64,000 nt of DNA from Streptococcus sp. HMSC078D09 (GTDB lineage: Bacteria > Bacillota > Bacilli > Lactobacillales > Streptococcaceae). Below, one piece after another: positions 54,445 through 62,551 of this stretch (its first letter is position 1; the number at the start of each line of letters is the position of its first letter). A program made the translations under genes and the position numbers. The DNA is taken from contig NZ_KV813650.1 in assembly GCF_001813675.1 (NCBI RefSeq), positions 191,114 to 255,113 of the forward strand, given 5' to 3'. The notes beneath the pieces were generated by a model. It saw only the letters and a program-made list of their open reading frames with translations. It did not search any database and was not told the origin of the DNA.

Positions 54445-55409
54445 AAATTCTTGTAACAGGTGCGACTGGCTTCCTTGGAAAATATGTGATCGATGAGTTG
54501 TTGGCTCACGATTATTCCATTGTAGCCTTTGGCCGAAACGAAAAAATTGGTAAGGCTATGGAAAGTGAGCGCGTTCAATTTGTGAAAGGGGATTTGAGCT
54601 CTATTGAGGAATTAAAACAAGCCTTTCAGTCTGTTGATGCTGTGGTTCACGCTGGAGCTTTATCCACTGCCTGGGGACCTTGGAAGGCCTTCTATCAGGC
54701 GAATGTAGTTGGTACTCAAAATGTCCTTGACTTGTGCCGTGAATATGCGGTAAAACGCTTGGTTTACGTATCTTCTCCCAGTATTTACGCAGCTGGAAAA
54801 GACCAATTAAACATCAAGGAAAGCGATGCTCCAACAGAAAATCACCTCAACAATTACATCCGAAGTAAATTGGCGTCTGAAAAACTTTTTTCTGACTATC
54901 CGGATGTGCCAAGTATCATCTTGCGTCCTAGAGGATTATTTGGTGTGGGGGATACCAGTATTTTACCTCGTGTCTTACGCCTCAGTCGAAAAATTGGAAT
55001 TCCTTTGATTCGAGGAGGAGAGCAGCTCATGGATATGACCTGTGTGGAAAATGTCGCCCTAGCCATTCGCTTGGCTCTGGAAGCAAAAGAAGCTCACGGA
55101 CAAGTATATAATATTACAAATGGGGAACCAAAGACCTTTAAGTATTTGATCGAAACCACACTAAAAGGATTGGGAGAGCCGATTCGCTATCGGAAAATTC
55201 CAGCAGGTCTTGTAGCAGGTGTGGCTTATAGCCTTGAAGGGGTGTATCGATTCTTTCATCTGAAAGCTGAACCCCCGTTGACTCGCTATACCTATTATCT
55301 CCTTCGATATAGCCAAACTCTCGATATTCAAAAGGCCCAAACAGAACTTGGCTACTATCCAAAAATGACCATTGAAGAAGGGATTGACAACTATGTCCAA
55401 CATGATTAA
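54441..55409 (+). CDS. NAD(P)-dependent extended SDR (3-beta-HSD/OleD-like), gene 2
   Basis: A 322-residue extended short-chain dehydrogenase: Rossmann motif TGATGFLG (6-13), VVHAGALSTAWGPW, catalytic Ser in YVSSPSIYA, and YxxxK at Y139/K143 (YIRSK). The GALSTAWGPW segment recalls the AA..WG pattern of 3-beta-hydroxysteroid dehydrogenase-like reductases, the family of OleD, which reduces the beta-keto acid in bacterial olefin synthesis. Probable role: ketone/alcohol interconversion on the operon's product. Overlaps the genes on both sides. Confidence 0.88.
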   Translation: MKILVTGATGFLGKYVIDELLAHDYSIVAFGRNEKIGKAMESERVQFVKGDLSSIEELKQAFQSVDAVVHAGALSTAWGPWKAFYQANVVGTQNVLDLCREYAVKRLVYVSSPSIYAAGKDQLNIKESDAPTENHLNNYIRSKLASEKLFSDYPDVPSIILRPRGLFGVGDTSILPRVLRLSRKIGIPLIRGGEQLMDMTCVENVALAIRLALEAKEAHGQVYNITNGEPKTFKYLIETTLKGLGEPIRYRKIPAGLVAGVAYSLEGVYRFFHLKAEPPLTRYTYYLLRYSQTLDIQKAQTELGYYPKMTIEEGIDNYVQHD

Positions 55410-56220
55410 GCGCATTGATTATTTCCCAGCAGGCTATTGTAGTAGTCATTCTGGTCTCTTATTTAAAGGGATTCCGAATGAAAAAATGCAATTTCCAGCA
55501 GGTGTCTTTTTGATTCATCACCGTGAAAAAGGCTATATTTTGTACGATACCGGCTATCACTACGAGATTAAGAAAAAAGCTCGGTATTTCTGGTACCGTC
55601 TAGCCACCCCAATGCAGATGAAAAAAGAAGACCAGATCGATTATTTATTGCAAGAGCGTGGGATTGATCCAGCAGAAATTACTTATGTGATTCTTTCTCA
55701 TTTGCACCCTGATCATCTCGGTGGAGCAGCCCTTTTTCCAAATGCTCATTTCTTTGTCAGTCAGGAAGTCTATGAGGTGTACCAAAAACCGAAATTTAAA
55801 GATCTAATTTTTAAAGAGTTTTTGCCAGCTGATTTCAAGGATCGGGTGACTTGTCTCAAAGCAAATCAAAGGCATCCTGCTTTCCCTTACCGCCCGACTG
55901 CGGATCTTTTTGGGGATGGGAGCATTCTTGTTTCGTCCATCGATGGGCATGCGAGAGGGCAAGGCTGTCTTTATCTGGATGAGCTCAAGCTCTTTATTGG
56001 AGCAGATCTTTCTTGGGGAGTAGACCTCTTGCCTTACACATGGCAAATGCGACTGATTCCTTCCTTGGTTCAGGATGATAAGAAGGCTTATCTTAAAGGA
56101 GCTGATTTGCTGGAAACACTCTTGCAAGAGGGTATTCAAGTTGTTGTCAGCCACGACCCGCAAGAACGGATTGAAAGGATTTTAAATGAAAAAAACAGTC
56201 TTTCTGAAAACCTTTATTGA
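55393..56220 (+). CDS. Metallo-beta-lactamase-fold hydrolase, gene 3
   Basis: A 275-residue MBL-fold enzyme with the metal motif HLHPDH (103-108), DTG at about 52-54, the third-site histidine in DGHARGQG and the bridging Asp in GADLSWG, ending SHDPQE. These fit a two-metal lactonase/esterase such as AHL-lactonase-like enzymes. The start is uncertain: ATG at 55393 has GAAGGG nine bases upstream, while ATGs at 55372 and 55402 are alternatives. It overlaps gene 2 and gene 4. It may hydrolyse a lactone or thioester in the pathway. Confidence 0.85.
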   Translation: MSNMIKRIDYFPAGYCSSHSGLLFKGIPNEKMQFPAGVFLIHHREKGYILYDTGYHYEIKKKARYFWYRLATPMQMKKEDQIDYLLQERGIDPAEITYVILSHLHPDHLGGAALFPNAHFFVSQEVYEVYQKPKFKDLIFKEFLPADFKDRVTCLKANQRHPAFPYRPTADLFGDGSILVSSIDGHARGQGCLYLDELKLFIGADLSWGVDLLPYTWQMRLIPSLVQDDKKAYLKGADLLETLLQEGIQVVVSHDPQERIERILNEKNSLSENLY

Positions 56221-57451
56221 AACCAGATGGTGCCACCGATTCCGTTCAAAAGAGGCCTTGAAGCGATACCAAGATAAGCAATTGGCACGCTACCATGCAT
56301 TTATCACTTCTCAATCTCCCTATTTTCAAACCCATTCTCCCGAATCCTTTGGAACAATGGATAAAACCTTCATGATGACACATTTCAATGAACTCAATAC
56401 CCTAGGGGTGGATCGAGATCAGGCTTTAGAAATGGCGATTCGCGGAGAACAGACGCGAGATTTTACTGAGATGAATGGAGAATTAGCAGTAGGCTTGTCT
56501 TCTGGGACTTCAGGCCACCGAGGAGTTTTTGTCACCACAGAAAAAGAAAGAAGCATGTGGGCTGCAGCGATCTTAGCCAAGATGCTGCCAAAAGGAAAAC
56601 TCTTTGGTCATCGCATTGCCTTTTTCTTACGAGCGGACAATGAACTCTATCAAACCATTAATTCAGGCCTTATCCGATTGGAATATTTTGATATTTTCAA
56701 GGATAGCAAGGAGAATTTAGAGCGTCTCAAAGACTATCAACCAACCATTGTAGTCGCACCAGCTTCGACCTTGATTGAGTTAGCTAACTATGTCAGCAAT
56801 CAGCAACTTGAGATTCAACCTGTCAAGGTTGTCTCTGTCGCAGAGATCCTAGAAGATCGAGATGCTCAGACCATCGCCAAAGCTTTTCAACTAGACAAGG
56901 TTGATCAGGTCTACCAAGCGACAGAGGGATTTTTAGCTTGTACCTGTTCAGAAGGCAATCTACATTTTAACGAAGATATTTTGTATGTCGAAAAAGAGTA
57001 TCTTGATGATAGCCGCTTTTATCCGATTATTACGGATTTCAAACGAACGAGTCAACCCATCTATCGCTACCGACTCAATGATATTCTGGTGGAAGAAAAG
57101 TCCCCTTGTCCTTGTGGCTCCATCTTTACTCTAATCGCAAAGATCGAAGGACGATCAGATGATATCTTCTATTTCAAAAAAGAAGATGGCAGTAGCCAGA
57201 TGATCTATCCGGATTTTATTCGACGGTGCATTCTCTTTGTCGAAAATATTCAGGACTATCAAGTAACTCAGTTGGCAGATGGATCCATTACCATTGCCTT
57301 GAGTCACCGGACAGAGTCTATGGAGCAAGCGATCTTTACTCAATTTGAACTCTTAGCTCAGCAAAAACAATTCATTCTCCCAAGTATTCTATTTATCGAT
57401 TACCAATGGGACTCAACACGTAAATTAAAACGTGTTCAACGACTTCAATAA
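56186..57451 (+). CDS. Adenylate-forming enzyme (PaaK/CapK-like, F390-synthetase-related), gene 4
   Basis: A 421-residue ANL-superfamily protein of the phenylacetate-CoA-ligase/CapK branch. It has the phosphate loop LSSGTSGHRGVF (104-115), YQATEG (243-248), YRYRLNDI (293-300), a CPCG motif (308-311) as in CapK/PaaK relatives, the hinge-like EGRSDD (321-326) and a final lysine cluster (TRKLKRVQR). It resembles the family annotated as F390 synthetase-related/putative adenylate-forming enzyme. It should activate a carboxylate as acyl-AMP; the acceptor is unknown. The start is in the last 35 bases of gene 3. Confidence 0.85.
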   Translation: MKKTVFLKTFIETRWCHRFRSKEALKRYQDKQLARYHAFITSQSPYFQTHSPESFGTMDKTFMMTHFNELNTLGVDRDQALEMAIRGEQTRDFTEMNGELAVGLSSGTSGHRGVFVTTEKERSMWAAAILAKMLPKGKLFGHRIAFFLRADNELYQTINSGLIRLEYFDIFKDSKENLERLKDYQPTIVVAPASTLIELANYVSNQQLEIQPVKVVSVAEILEDRDAQTIAKAFQLDKVDQVYQATEGFLACTCSEGNLHFNEDILYVEKEYLDDSRFYPIITDFKRTSQPIYRYRLNDILVEEKSPCPCGSIFTLIAKIEGRSDDIFYFKKEDGSSQMIYPDFIRRCILFVENIQDYQVTQLADGSITIALSHRTESMEQAIFTQFELLAQQKQFILPSILFIDYQWDSTRKLKRVQRLQ

Positions 57452-57463
57452 AAGGAGAATCCT

Positions 57464-58408
57464 ATGACTACCGTAAAAAGACATTTGCAAATTAAAGGCT
57501 ATGGAACAGCGCTTCCAGCTCATACAGTAACTTTCAAAGACCAGACTCGTTACCGCGTGAAAGAAGGAGAAGAAACACAGATTGATCTTGCAGCGCGTGC
57601 GATTGAGGCAGCTTTAAAACATGCAGGACTTGATATGACAGACATCGACTGCCTGATTTCTGCTAGTGCGGTTGGTGTTCAGCCCATTCCTTGTACAGCA
57701 GCTCTTATACATGAGCGCGTGGCCAAGGGACTGACGATTCCTGCTATGGATATCAATACCACTTGTACCAGTTTTGTATCAGCTTTGAGCACTGTTTCTT
57801 ATCTGATTGAAGGTGGTGAATACCAACGGGTTCTGATTGTATCCAGTGAAGTAGGAAGCCTAGGGCTTAATCCCAAACAAAAAGAAAGCTTTGAACTGTT
57901 TAGCGATGGCGCTGCAGCCTTTATTTTTGAAGCAACAAAGGAAGATAAAGGAATCATTGCCAGTATGCAACGTACCTGGTCTGAGGGAGCCCACGATACC
58001 GAAATTCGTGGTGGTTTGACAGCTTATCATCCGAAATTGTACTCTGAAGCAACCAAGACTGATTTCATGTTTGACATGAAAGGGAAGAAAATTCTTTTGC
58101 TTTCTGCCCGTGTTATTCCAGAAATGTTCCAAAAATTCCAAGAAAAATCAGGCATTTCTAAAGATGCTGTTGACTATATTATTCCCCACCAAGCAAGTCG
58201 CGCTTTGCCACTCGTCATGGATAAATTGGGAGTTAGCAAAGACAAGTACCTCAATATTGTCAGTGATTATGGAAATATGGTTTCGGTAGCCGTGCCTTTC
58301 GGCCTAGCCTATGCACTGGATCATGGCTATGTGAAGGAAGGAGATACCATCTTCTTGATGGGAACTGCAGCAGGGATGACGGTCAATATGTTGGCACTGA
58401 AACTTTAA
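57464..58408 (+). CDS. KAS III-like (FabH/OleA-type) condensing enzyme, gene 5
   Basis: A 314-residue thiolase-fold enzyme with the complete KAS III triad: Cys101 (INTTCTSF), His242 (IIPHQASRA) and Asn271 (DYGNMVSVAVP). It is not the housekeeping FabH, which lies in the fab cluster elsewhere in streptococci, and its surroundings differ. Relatives condense acyl-CoA/ACP with malonyl-ACP or, as OleA, join two acyl-CoAs head to head. AAAAGGAGAATCC precedes the ATG. It closes the operon, with a strong terminator 40 bases on. Confidence 0.88.
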   Translation: MTTVKRHLQIKGYGTALPAHTVTFKDQTRYRVKEGEETQIDLAARAIEAALKHAGLDMTDIDCLISASAVGVQPIPCTAALIHERVAKGLTIPAMDINTTCTSFVSALSTVSYLIEGGEYQRVLIVSSEVGSLGLNPKQKESFELFSDGAAAFIFEATKEDKGIIASMQRTWSEGAHDTEIRGGLTAYHPKLYSEATKTDFMFDMKGKKILLLSARVIPEMFQKFQEKSGISKDAVDYIIPHQASRALPLVMDKLGVSKDKYLNIVSDYGNMVSVAVPFGLAYALDHGYVKEGDTIFLMGTAAGMTVNMLALKL

Positions 58409-58447
58409 TGATGAATCCTCTTACTTCAAGCTCAAAAAGCATCAAGT

Positions 58448-58473
58448 CCCGCTAGTCTTTAGCGGGCTTTTTT
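58448..58473 (+). terminator. Terminator of the biosynthetic operon
   Basis: Stem cccgcta/tagcggg with loop gtctt and TTTTTT. The T run merges into the extended -10 of ylxM. Confidence 0.92.
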
Positions 58474-58488
58474 GATATAATGAAAGGT
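58473..58488 (+). promoter_or_regulatory. Extended -10 promoter of ylxM (leaderless)
   Basis: TGATATAAT, with the -10 hexamer at 58476-58481, ends seven bases before the family-typical ATG at 58489, so the message would begin at the start codon. The region of a -35 lies inside the preceding terminator stem and is poor (TAGTCT). Confidence 0.6.
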
Positions 58489-58821
58489 ATGGAAATTGAG
58501 AAAACCAACCGAATGAATGCGCTCTTTGAGTTTTATGCAGCGCTCTTGACGGACAAGCAGATGAACTACATCGAGCTTTATTACGCAGATGACTACAGCT
58601 TGGCTGAGATTGCAGAAGAGTTTGGAGTGAGCCGTCAAGCTGTTTATGATAATATCAAGCGGACGGAGAAAATCCTAGAGGATTATGAGATGAAATTGCA
58701 CATGTACTCGGACTACATTGTACGCAGCCAGATTTTTGATCAGATTTTAGAACGCTATCCGGAAGATACTTTTCTACAAGAGCAGGTTGAAATTTTATCA
58801 AGCATTGACAATCGGGAGTGA
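58489..58821 (+). CDS. ylxM: YlxM-type DNA-binding/SRP-associated regulator (UPF0122)
   Basis: A 110-residue helix-turn-helix protein of the sigma-70 region-4-like type ([36 protein letters not shown]). It is always next to ffh, and streptococcal YlxM binds SRP components and stimulates Ffh/FtsY GTPase. I chose the ATG at 58489 ([15 protein letters not shown]), as in relatives; an in-frame ATG at 58480 lies within the -10 itself. The next gene overlaps closely (stop at 58821, start at 58824). Confidence 0.9.
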   Translation: MEIEKTNRMNALFEFYAALLTDKQMNYIELYYADDYSLAEIAEEFGVSRQAVYDNIKRTEKILEDYEMKLHMYSDYIVRSQIFDQILERYPEDTFLQEQVEILSSIDNRE

Positions 58822-58823
58822 TT

Positions 58824-59039
58824 ATGGGCAGTCTCGTCATTTATCAAGGAATACCTTGCAAACTATTAGTAGCAGAGGAAGTATTTCCTACTCGACTACA
58901 GATTATCTCGCCCAATGATATCTCCAAAGCTATGCAAATAGGTTTTAGCTGTTGGGGATATCCAAATGAAATCATGAAAGAAGTCACACCCGAAGAACTA
59001 GAATGTTTGCAACATTTCGAACGATTTCCACTGAATTGA
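58824..59039 (+). CDS. Small unknown protein between ylxM and ffh
   Basis: A 71-residue acidic soluble protein (MGSLVIYQGIPCKLL, SCWGYPNEIMKEVTPEELEC) with three cysteines that do not form a known metal motif. The ATG at 58824 has CGGGAGTG upstream; a GTG at 58818 is the alternative. It sits two bases after ylxM and 18 bases before ffh, thus inside the SRP operon. No family recognised. Confidence 0.75.
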   Translation: MGSLVIYQGIPCKLLVAEEVFPTRLQIISPNDISKAMQIGFSCWGYPNEIMKEVTPEELECLQHFERFPLN

Positions 59040-59056
59040 AAAAATAGGAGAAAATA

Positions 59057-60628
59057 ATGGCATTTGAAAGTTTAACCGAACGTTTACAAAACGTCTTTAA
59101 AAATCTTCGTAAGAAAGGGAAAATCTCTGAAGCGGATGTCCAAGAGGCAACCAAAGAGATTCGTATAGCCCTCTTAGAGGCCGACGTTGCCCTTCCTGTT
59201 GTAAAAGACTTCATCAAACGGGTCCGCGAACGGGCTGTAGGGCATGAAGTCATCGAAACCCTCAACCCTGCCCAACAAATCGTGAAGATTGTTGATGAAG
59301 AATTGACAGCGATTTTAGGTTCAGAAACAGCAGAAATTATCAAATCTCCAAAGATTCCAACCATTATTATGATGGTCGGTCTTCAAGGGGCTGGTAAAAC
59401 AACCTTTGCGGGGAAATTAGCTAACAAATTGGTCAAGGAAGAAAACGCACGTCCTTTGATGATTGCGGCCGATATTTATCGTCCAGCAGCCATTGACCAG
59501 TTGAAGACCCTTGGTCAACAGATCAATGTCCCTGTCTTCTCACTTGGTACAGAAGTCCCTGCAGTAGAGATCGTTCGTCAAGGTTTGGAGCAAGCAAGAG
59601 CCAACCACAATGACTATGTCTTGATCGATACGGCTGGTCGCCTGCAAATCGATGAAAAACTCATGGGCGAGTTGCGGGATGTCAAAGCCCTTGCCGAGCC
59701 AAATGAAATCCTCTTGGTTGTCGATGCTATGATTGGTCAAGAGGCAGCCAATGTGGCGCGTGAGTTCAATGAACAGCTCGAAGTGACCGGGGTCATCTTG
59801 ACCAAGATCGATGGGGATACCCGTGGTGGTGCAGCCCTTTCTGTCCGTCAGATTACTGGGAAGCCAATCAAATTCACTGGTACTGGTGAAAAAATCACTG
59901 ATATCGAAACCTTCCACCCAGACCGTATGTCTGGTCGGATCCTCGGTATGGGGGATATGCTGACGCTGATCGAGAAGGCTTCTCAAGAATACGATGAGAA
60001 ACGCTCTCTTGAACTCGCTGAAAAAATGCGGGAAAATACCTTCGATTTCAATGACTTCATCGATCAATTAGACCAGGTTCAAAATATGGGACCAATGGAA
60101 GATCTGCTCAAGATGCTTCCAGGTATGGCCAACAACCCAGCTATGAAGAACCTCAAGGTTGATGAACGAGAAATTGCTCGCAAACGTGCGATCGTATCAT
60201 CCATGACCCCAGCTGAACGGGAAAATCCAGATCTCTTGAATCCAAGCCGTCGACGTCGGATTGCTGCTGGTTCAGGAAATAGCTTTGTCGAAGTCAATAA
60301 ATTCATCAAGGACTTTAACCAAGCCAAACAGATGATGCAAGGCGTCCTCTCTGGCGATATGAACAAGATGATGAAACAAATGGGGCTTAATCCAAATAAC
60401 ATGCCGAAGAATATGCCTGGTGGCATGCCTGATATGTCTGCCCTCGAAGGTATGATGGGACAAGGTGGCATGCCTGACTTGTCAGCTCTTGGTGGAGGCG
60501 CTGGAATGCCTGATATGAGCCAAATGTTTGGTGGTGGTCTCAAAGGAAAAGCCGGCGAATTTATGATGAAACGGGCGATGAACAAGATGGCCAAACAAAT
60601 GCGCAAGAATAAGAAAAAACGGAAATAA
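59057..60628 (+). CDS. ffh: Signal recognition particle protein Ffh (SRP54)
   Basis: GTPase and signal-peptide-binding subunit of SRP. NG domain with G1 GLQGAGKTT, DTAGRLQIDEKLM (G3), TKIDGDTRGGA (G4) and the closing GTGEKITDIETFHPDRM. The methionine-rich M domain (~300-435) contains the RNA-binding SRRRRIAAGSG. The C-terminal tail (~440-500) has three GMPD(M/L)S repeats and a basic end (QMRKNKKKRK). The 523 residues are normal for streptococci. The 4.5S RNA gene is not in the window. Confidence 0.97.
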   Translation: MAFESLTERLQNVFKNLRKKGKISEADVQEATKEIRIALLEADVALPVVKDFIKRVRERAVGHEVIETLNPAQQIVKIVDEELTAILGSETAEIIKSPKIPTIIMMVGLQGAGKTTFAGKLANKLVKEENARPLMIAADIYRPAAIDQLKTLGQQINVPVFSLGTEVPAVEIVRQGLEQARANHNDYVLIDTAGRLQIDEKLMGELRDVKALAEPNEILLVVDAMIGQEAANVAREFNEQLEVTGVILTKIDGDTRGGAALSVRQITGKPIKFTGTGEKITDIETFHPDRMSGRILGMGDMLTLIEKASQEYDEKRSLELAEKMRENTFDFNDFIDQLDQVQNMGPMEDLLKMLPGMANNPAMKNLKVDEREIARKRAIVSSMTPAERENPDLLNPSRRRRIAAGSGNSFVEVNKFIKDFNQAKQMMQGVLSGDMNKMMKQMGLNPNNMPKNMPGGMPDMSALEGMMGQGGMPDLSALGGGAGMPDMSQMFGGGLKGKAGEFMMKRAMNKMAKQMRKNKKKRK

Positions 60629-60694
60629 TCGTTTCTAATATGGGCCTGGAACACACTGTTCTGGGTTCTTTTAGAAACTACTACTAGAGAAAAC

Positions 60695-61462
60695 ATGTTA
60701 AAAAAACTATTTCAACAAGTCATTCGTTTCTTTGCAAGATTGTTTTCTTCGCACAGCAAGCCCTTTGAATTCCCAAAAGGGTCAAAGAAACCTCCGATCA
60801 GACCGATTATCTTTGTACCTGGGAGTTCAGCCAGTATCCAGCGATTCAACGGAACCATCCGCATGCTCCATCGCTTTTCTAGAAAAAAGCAAAGTCTCTT
60901 AAAAATAAAGGTCAATAAAGATGATTCTATAGAGATGGAAGGAAGACTAAATACAAAAGAGCCAAACCCTATGATTGTGATTGGCTTTGAGAATAATCGA
61001 GATGGCTACAGCAATATCAAGCAGCAAATCGAATCCCTTAAAATTGCTTTAACCTATCTCCTTGATCACTATTATTTTACAGAGTTCAAGGCAGTCGGGC
61101 ACTCCAATGGTGGACTAGTTTTGACTGGTTTATTGGAAAGTGGCTTTTTAGAAAAGAAAAAACTGACCGTAAGGAAGCTCGCTATTATTGGCAGTCCTTA
61201 CCAATTCAATCAAGAAATGTATGAAGATTTTCAAAAATGGAAGCATCGATTAGATAAAGAAGTAGAGGTCCTTAACTTTGTCGGTAGCTTTGCTGGGAAA
61301 TCAGACGGGATCGTCCCCCTTTCTAGTGCACAAGCAGCACAATCTATTTTTGAGAAACAAGCCTATACAGAAGTAAATTTAAAAGGACGCAAGGCTCATC
61401 ATTCAGCTTTACCCACTAATCCAGATCTAGTGAAACAATTAAGTCTATTTTTGAATCTATAA
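60695..61462 (+). CDS. DUF915 alpha/beta hydrolase
   Basis: A 255-residue protein with an N-terminal basic/hydrophobic stretch (LFQQVIRFFARLF) that may bind membrane or serve as a weak signal. A DUF915 hydrolase domain follows, with the oxyanion strand PIIFVPGSSAS, the nucleophile elbow GHSNGGLVLTG (Ser about 148), Asp in GKSDGIVPL and His in RKAHHSALP. The substrate is unknown, possibly a lipid or peptide ester at the surface. The ribosome site is weak. Separate from ffh by 66 bases with an imperfect hairpin (gcctggaaca/tgttctggg). Confidence 0.82.
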   Translation: MLKKLFQQVIRFFARLFSSHSKPFEFPKGSKKPPIRPIIFVPGSSASIQRFNGTIRMLHRFSRKKQSLLKIKVNKDDSIEMEGRLNTKEPNPMIVIGFENNRDGYSNIKQQIESLKIALTYLLDHYYFTEFKAVGHSNGGLVLTGLLESGFLEKKKLTVRKLAIIGSPYQFNQEMYEDFQKWKHRLDKEVEVLNFVGSFAGKSDGIVPLSSAQAAQSIFEKQAYTEVNLKGRKAHHSALPTNPDLVKQLSLFLNL

Positions 61463-61464
61463 GT

Positions 61465-61498
61465 AAATTACATAATTTCGGTTATGTAATTTTTATTT
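61465..61498 (+). terminator. Terminator after the DUF915 gene
   Basis: Perfect stem aaattacataa/ttatgtaattt with loop tttcgg, then TTTATTTG. Confidence 0.85.
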
Positions 61499-61567
61499 GT
61501 CTCTTGCAATCCTTAAGTAAATATGGTACATTTTTGGTAGCGATTACACATACTTAAGGAGGATTTT

Positions 61568-62551
61568 ATGAAAGATCCCAAATTATTAGAAACAATGAAA
61601 GATTATAAGGGACGAGATGAGGTTCCCGCAGATTTTGATACCTTTTGGGATCAAGCCCTAGCAAAGATGACTGAACTGCCTGAATACAAGCTTGAAGAAC
61701 GAGATTTCAGCATTCCAAATGTTGCTTGTTATGAATTAACCTTTAAAGGAACACGAGATGGATCCGTTTATGCGCGGGTTGTTTTCCCAAAAACGGATCA
61801 AAAGGTTCCCGTTATTTTCCATTTTCATGGCTATATGGGCCGTTGTTGGGATTGGGCTGACATGCTGGCTTATACAGTAGCCGGCTATGGTGTTGTGTCT
61901 ATGGATGTAAGAGGTCAGTCGGGCTTTTCAACCGACGGAGATCGTTCACCACTTGGAAATACGGTAAAAGGACAGATTATCCGTGGCGCCGTGGAAGGTC
62001 CGGACCAGCTCTTTTATAAGGATGTCTATTTAGATCTTTACCAGTTAATTGAAATTGTAGCCAGCCTTCCTCAAGTAGATGACAGCAAACTTGCCAGCTA
62101 CGGAGCCTCTCAAGGCGGTGCCCTGGCCCTGGTTGCTGCTGGATTGAATCCTCGTATACAACGAACGGTAGCCATTTATCCATTTTTATCGGATTTCAGA
62201 CGTGTATTAGAGATCGGGAACACCAGCGAGGCCTATGACGAGCTTTTCCGTTATTTCAAGTTCCATGATCCATTCCACGAAACCGAAGATCGTTTGATGC
62301 AGACTTTGGCCTATATTGATGTAAAAAATTTTGCCCATCGTATCAAAGGACAAGTTCACATGATTACCGGGCTAGATGATGATGTCTGTCATCCTGAAAC
62401 ACAGTTTGCCATTTATAATCGATTAGAATGTCCAAAAGAGCATTTAATCATGCCAGAATATGCCCACGAAGCCATGAACGTTCAAGTCAATGATCGAGTC
62501 TATAATTGGCTCTGTGGTAGCAAGATTTCATTTCAATATGTAGAAAAATAA
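61568..62551 (+). CDS. axe1: Acetyl xylan esterase / cephalosporin-C deacetylase family (CE7)
   Basis: A 327-residue CE7 carbohydrate esterase: RGQSG motif (MDVRGQSGFS), nucleophile GASQGGALAL (Ser about 183), Asp in GLDDDVCHP and His in YAHEAMN near the C-terminus, plus FHFHGYMGR. Removes acetyl groups from small sugars or oligosaccharides; hexameric and cytosolic in relatives. CTTAAGGAGGA site. A half CiaR-like CTTAAG upstream is not convincing. Single gene, followed by the TGTACA-rich gap. Confidence 0.9.
   Translation: MKDPKLLETMKDYKGRDEVPADFDTFWDQALAKMTELPEYKLEERDFSIPNVACYELTFKGTRDGSVYARVVFPKTDQKVPVIFHFHGYMGRCWDWADMLAYTVAGYGVVSMDVRGQSGFSTDGDRSPLGNTVKGQIIRGAVEGPDQLFYKDVYLDLYQLIEIVASLPQVDDSKLASYGASQGGALALVAAGLNPRIQRTVAIYPFLSDFRRVLEIGNTSEAYDELFRYFKFHDPFHETEDRLMQTLAYIDVKNFAHRIKGQVHMITGLDDDVCHPETQFAIYNRLECPKEHLIMPEYAHEAMNVQVNDRVYNWLCGSKISFQYVEK

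Noticed and set aside
54441-58408. Calling the operon a canonical oleABCD olefin cluster
   Set aside because: The hydrolase is MBL-fold, not alpha/beta, the ANL member is CapK-like, and a glycosyltransferase is included; only the OleA and OleD roles are comparable.
60632-60672. Terminator after ffh
   Set aside because: The hairpin gcctggaaca/tgttctggg is imperfect and its T run is interrupted, so it is mentioned only in the neighbouring gene entry.
61500-61567. CiaR box upstream of axe1
   Set aside because: A single CTTAAG is present, but the other half of the direct repeat (CTCTTG) matches poorly.
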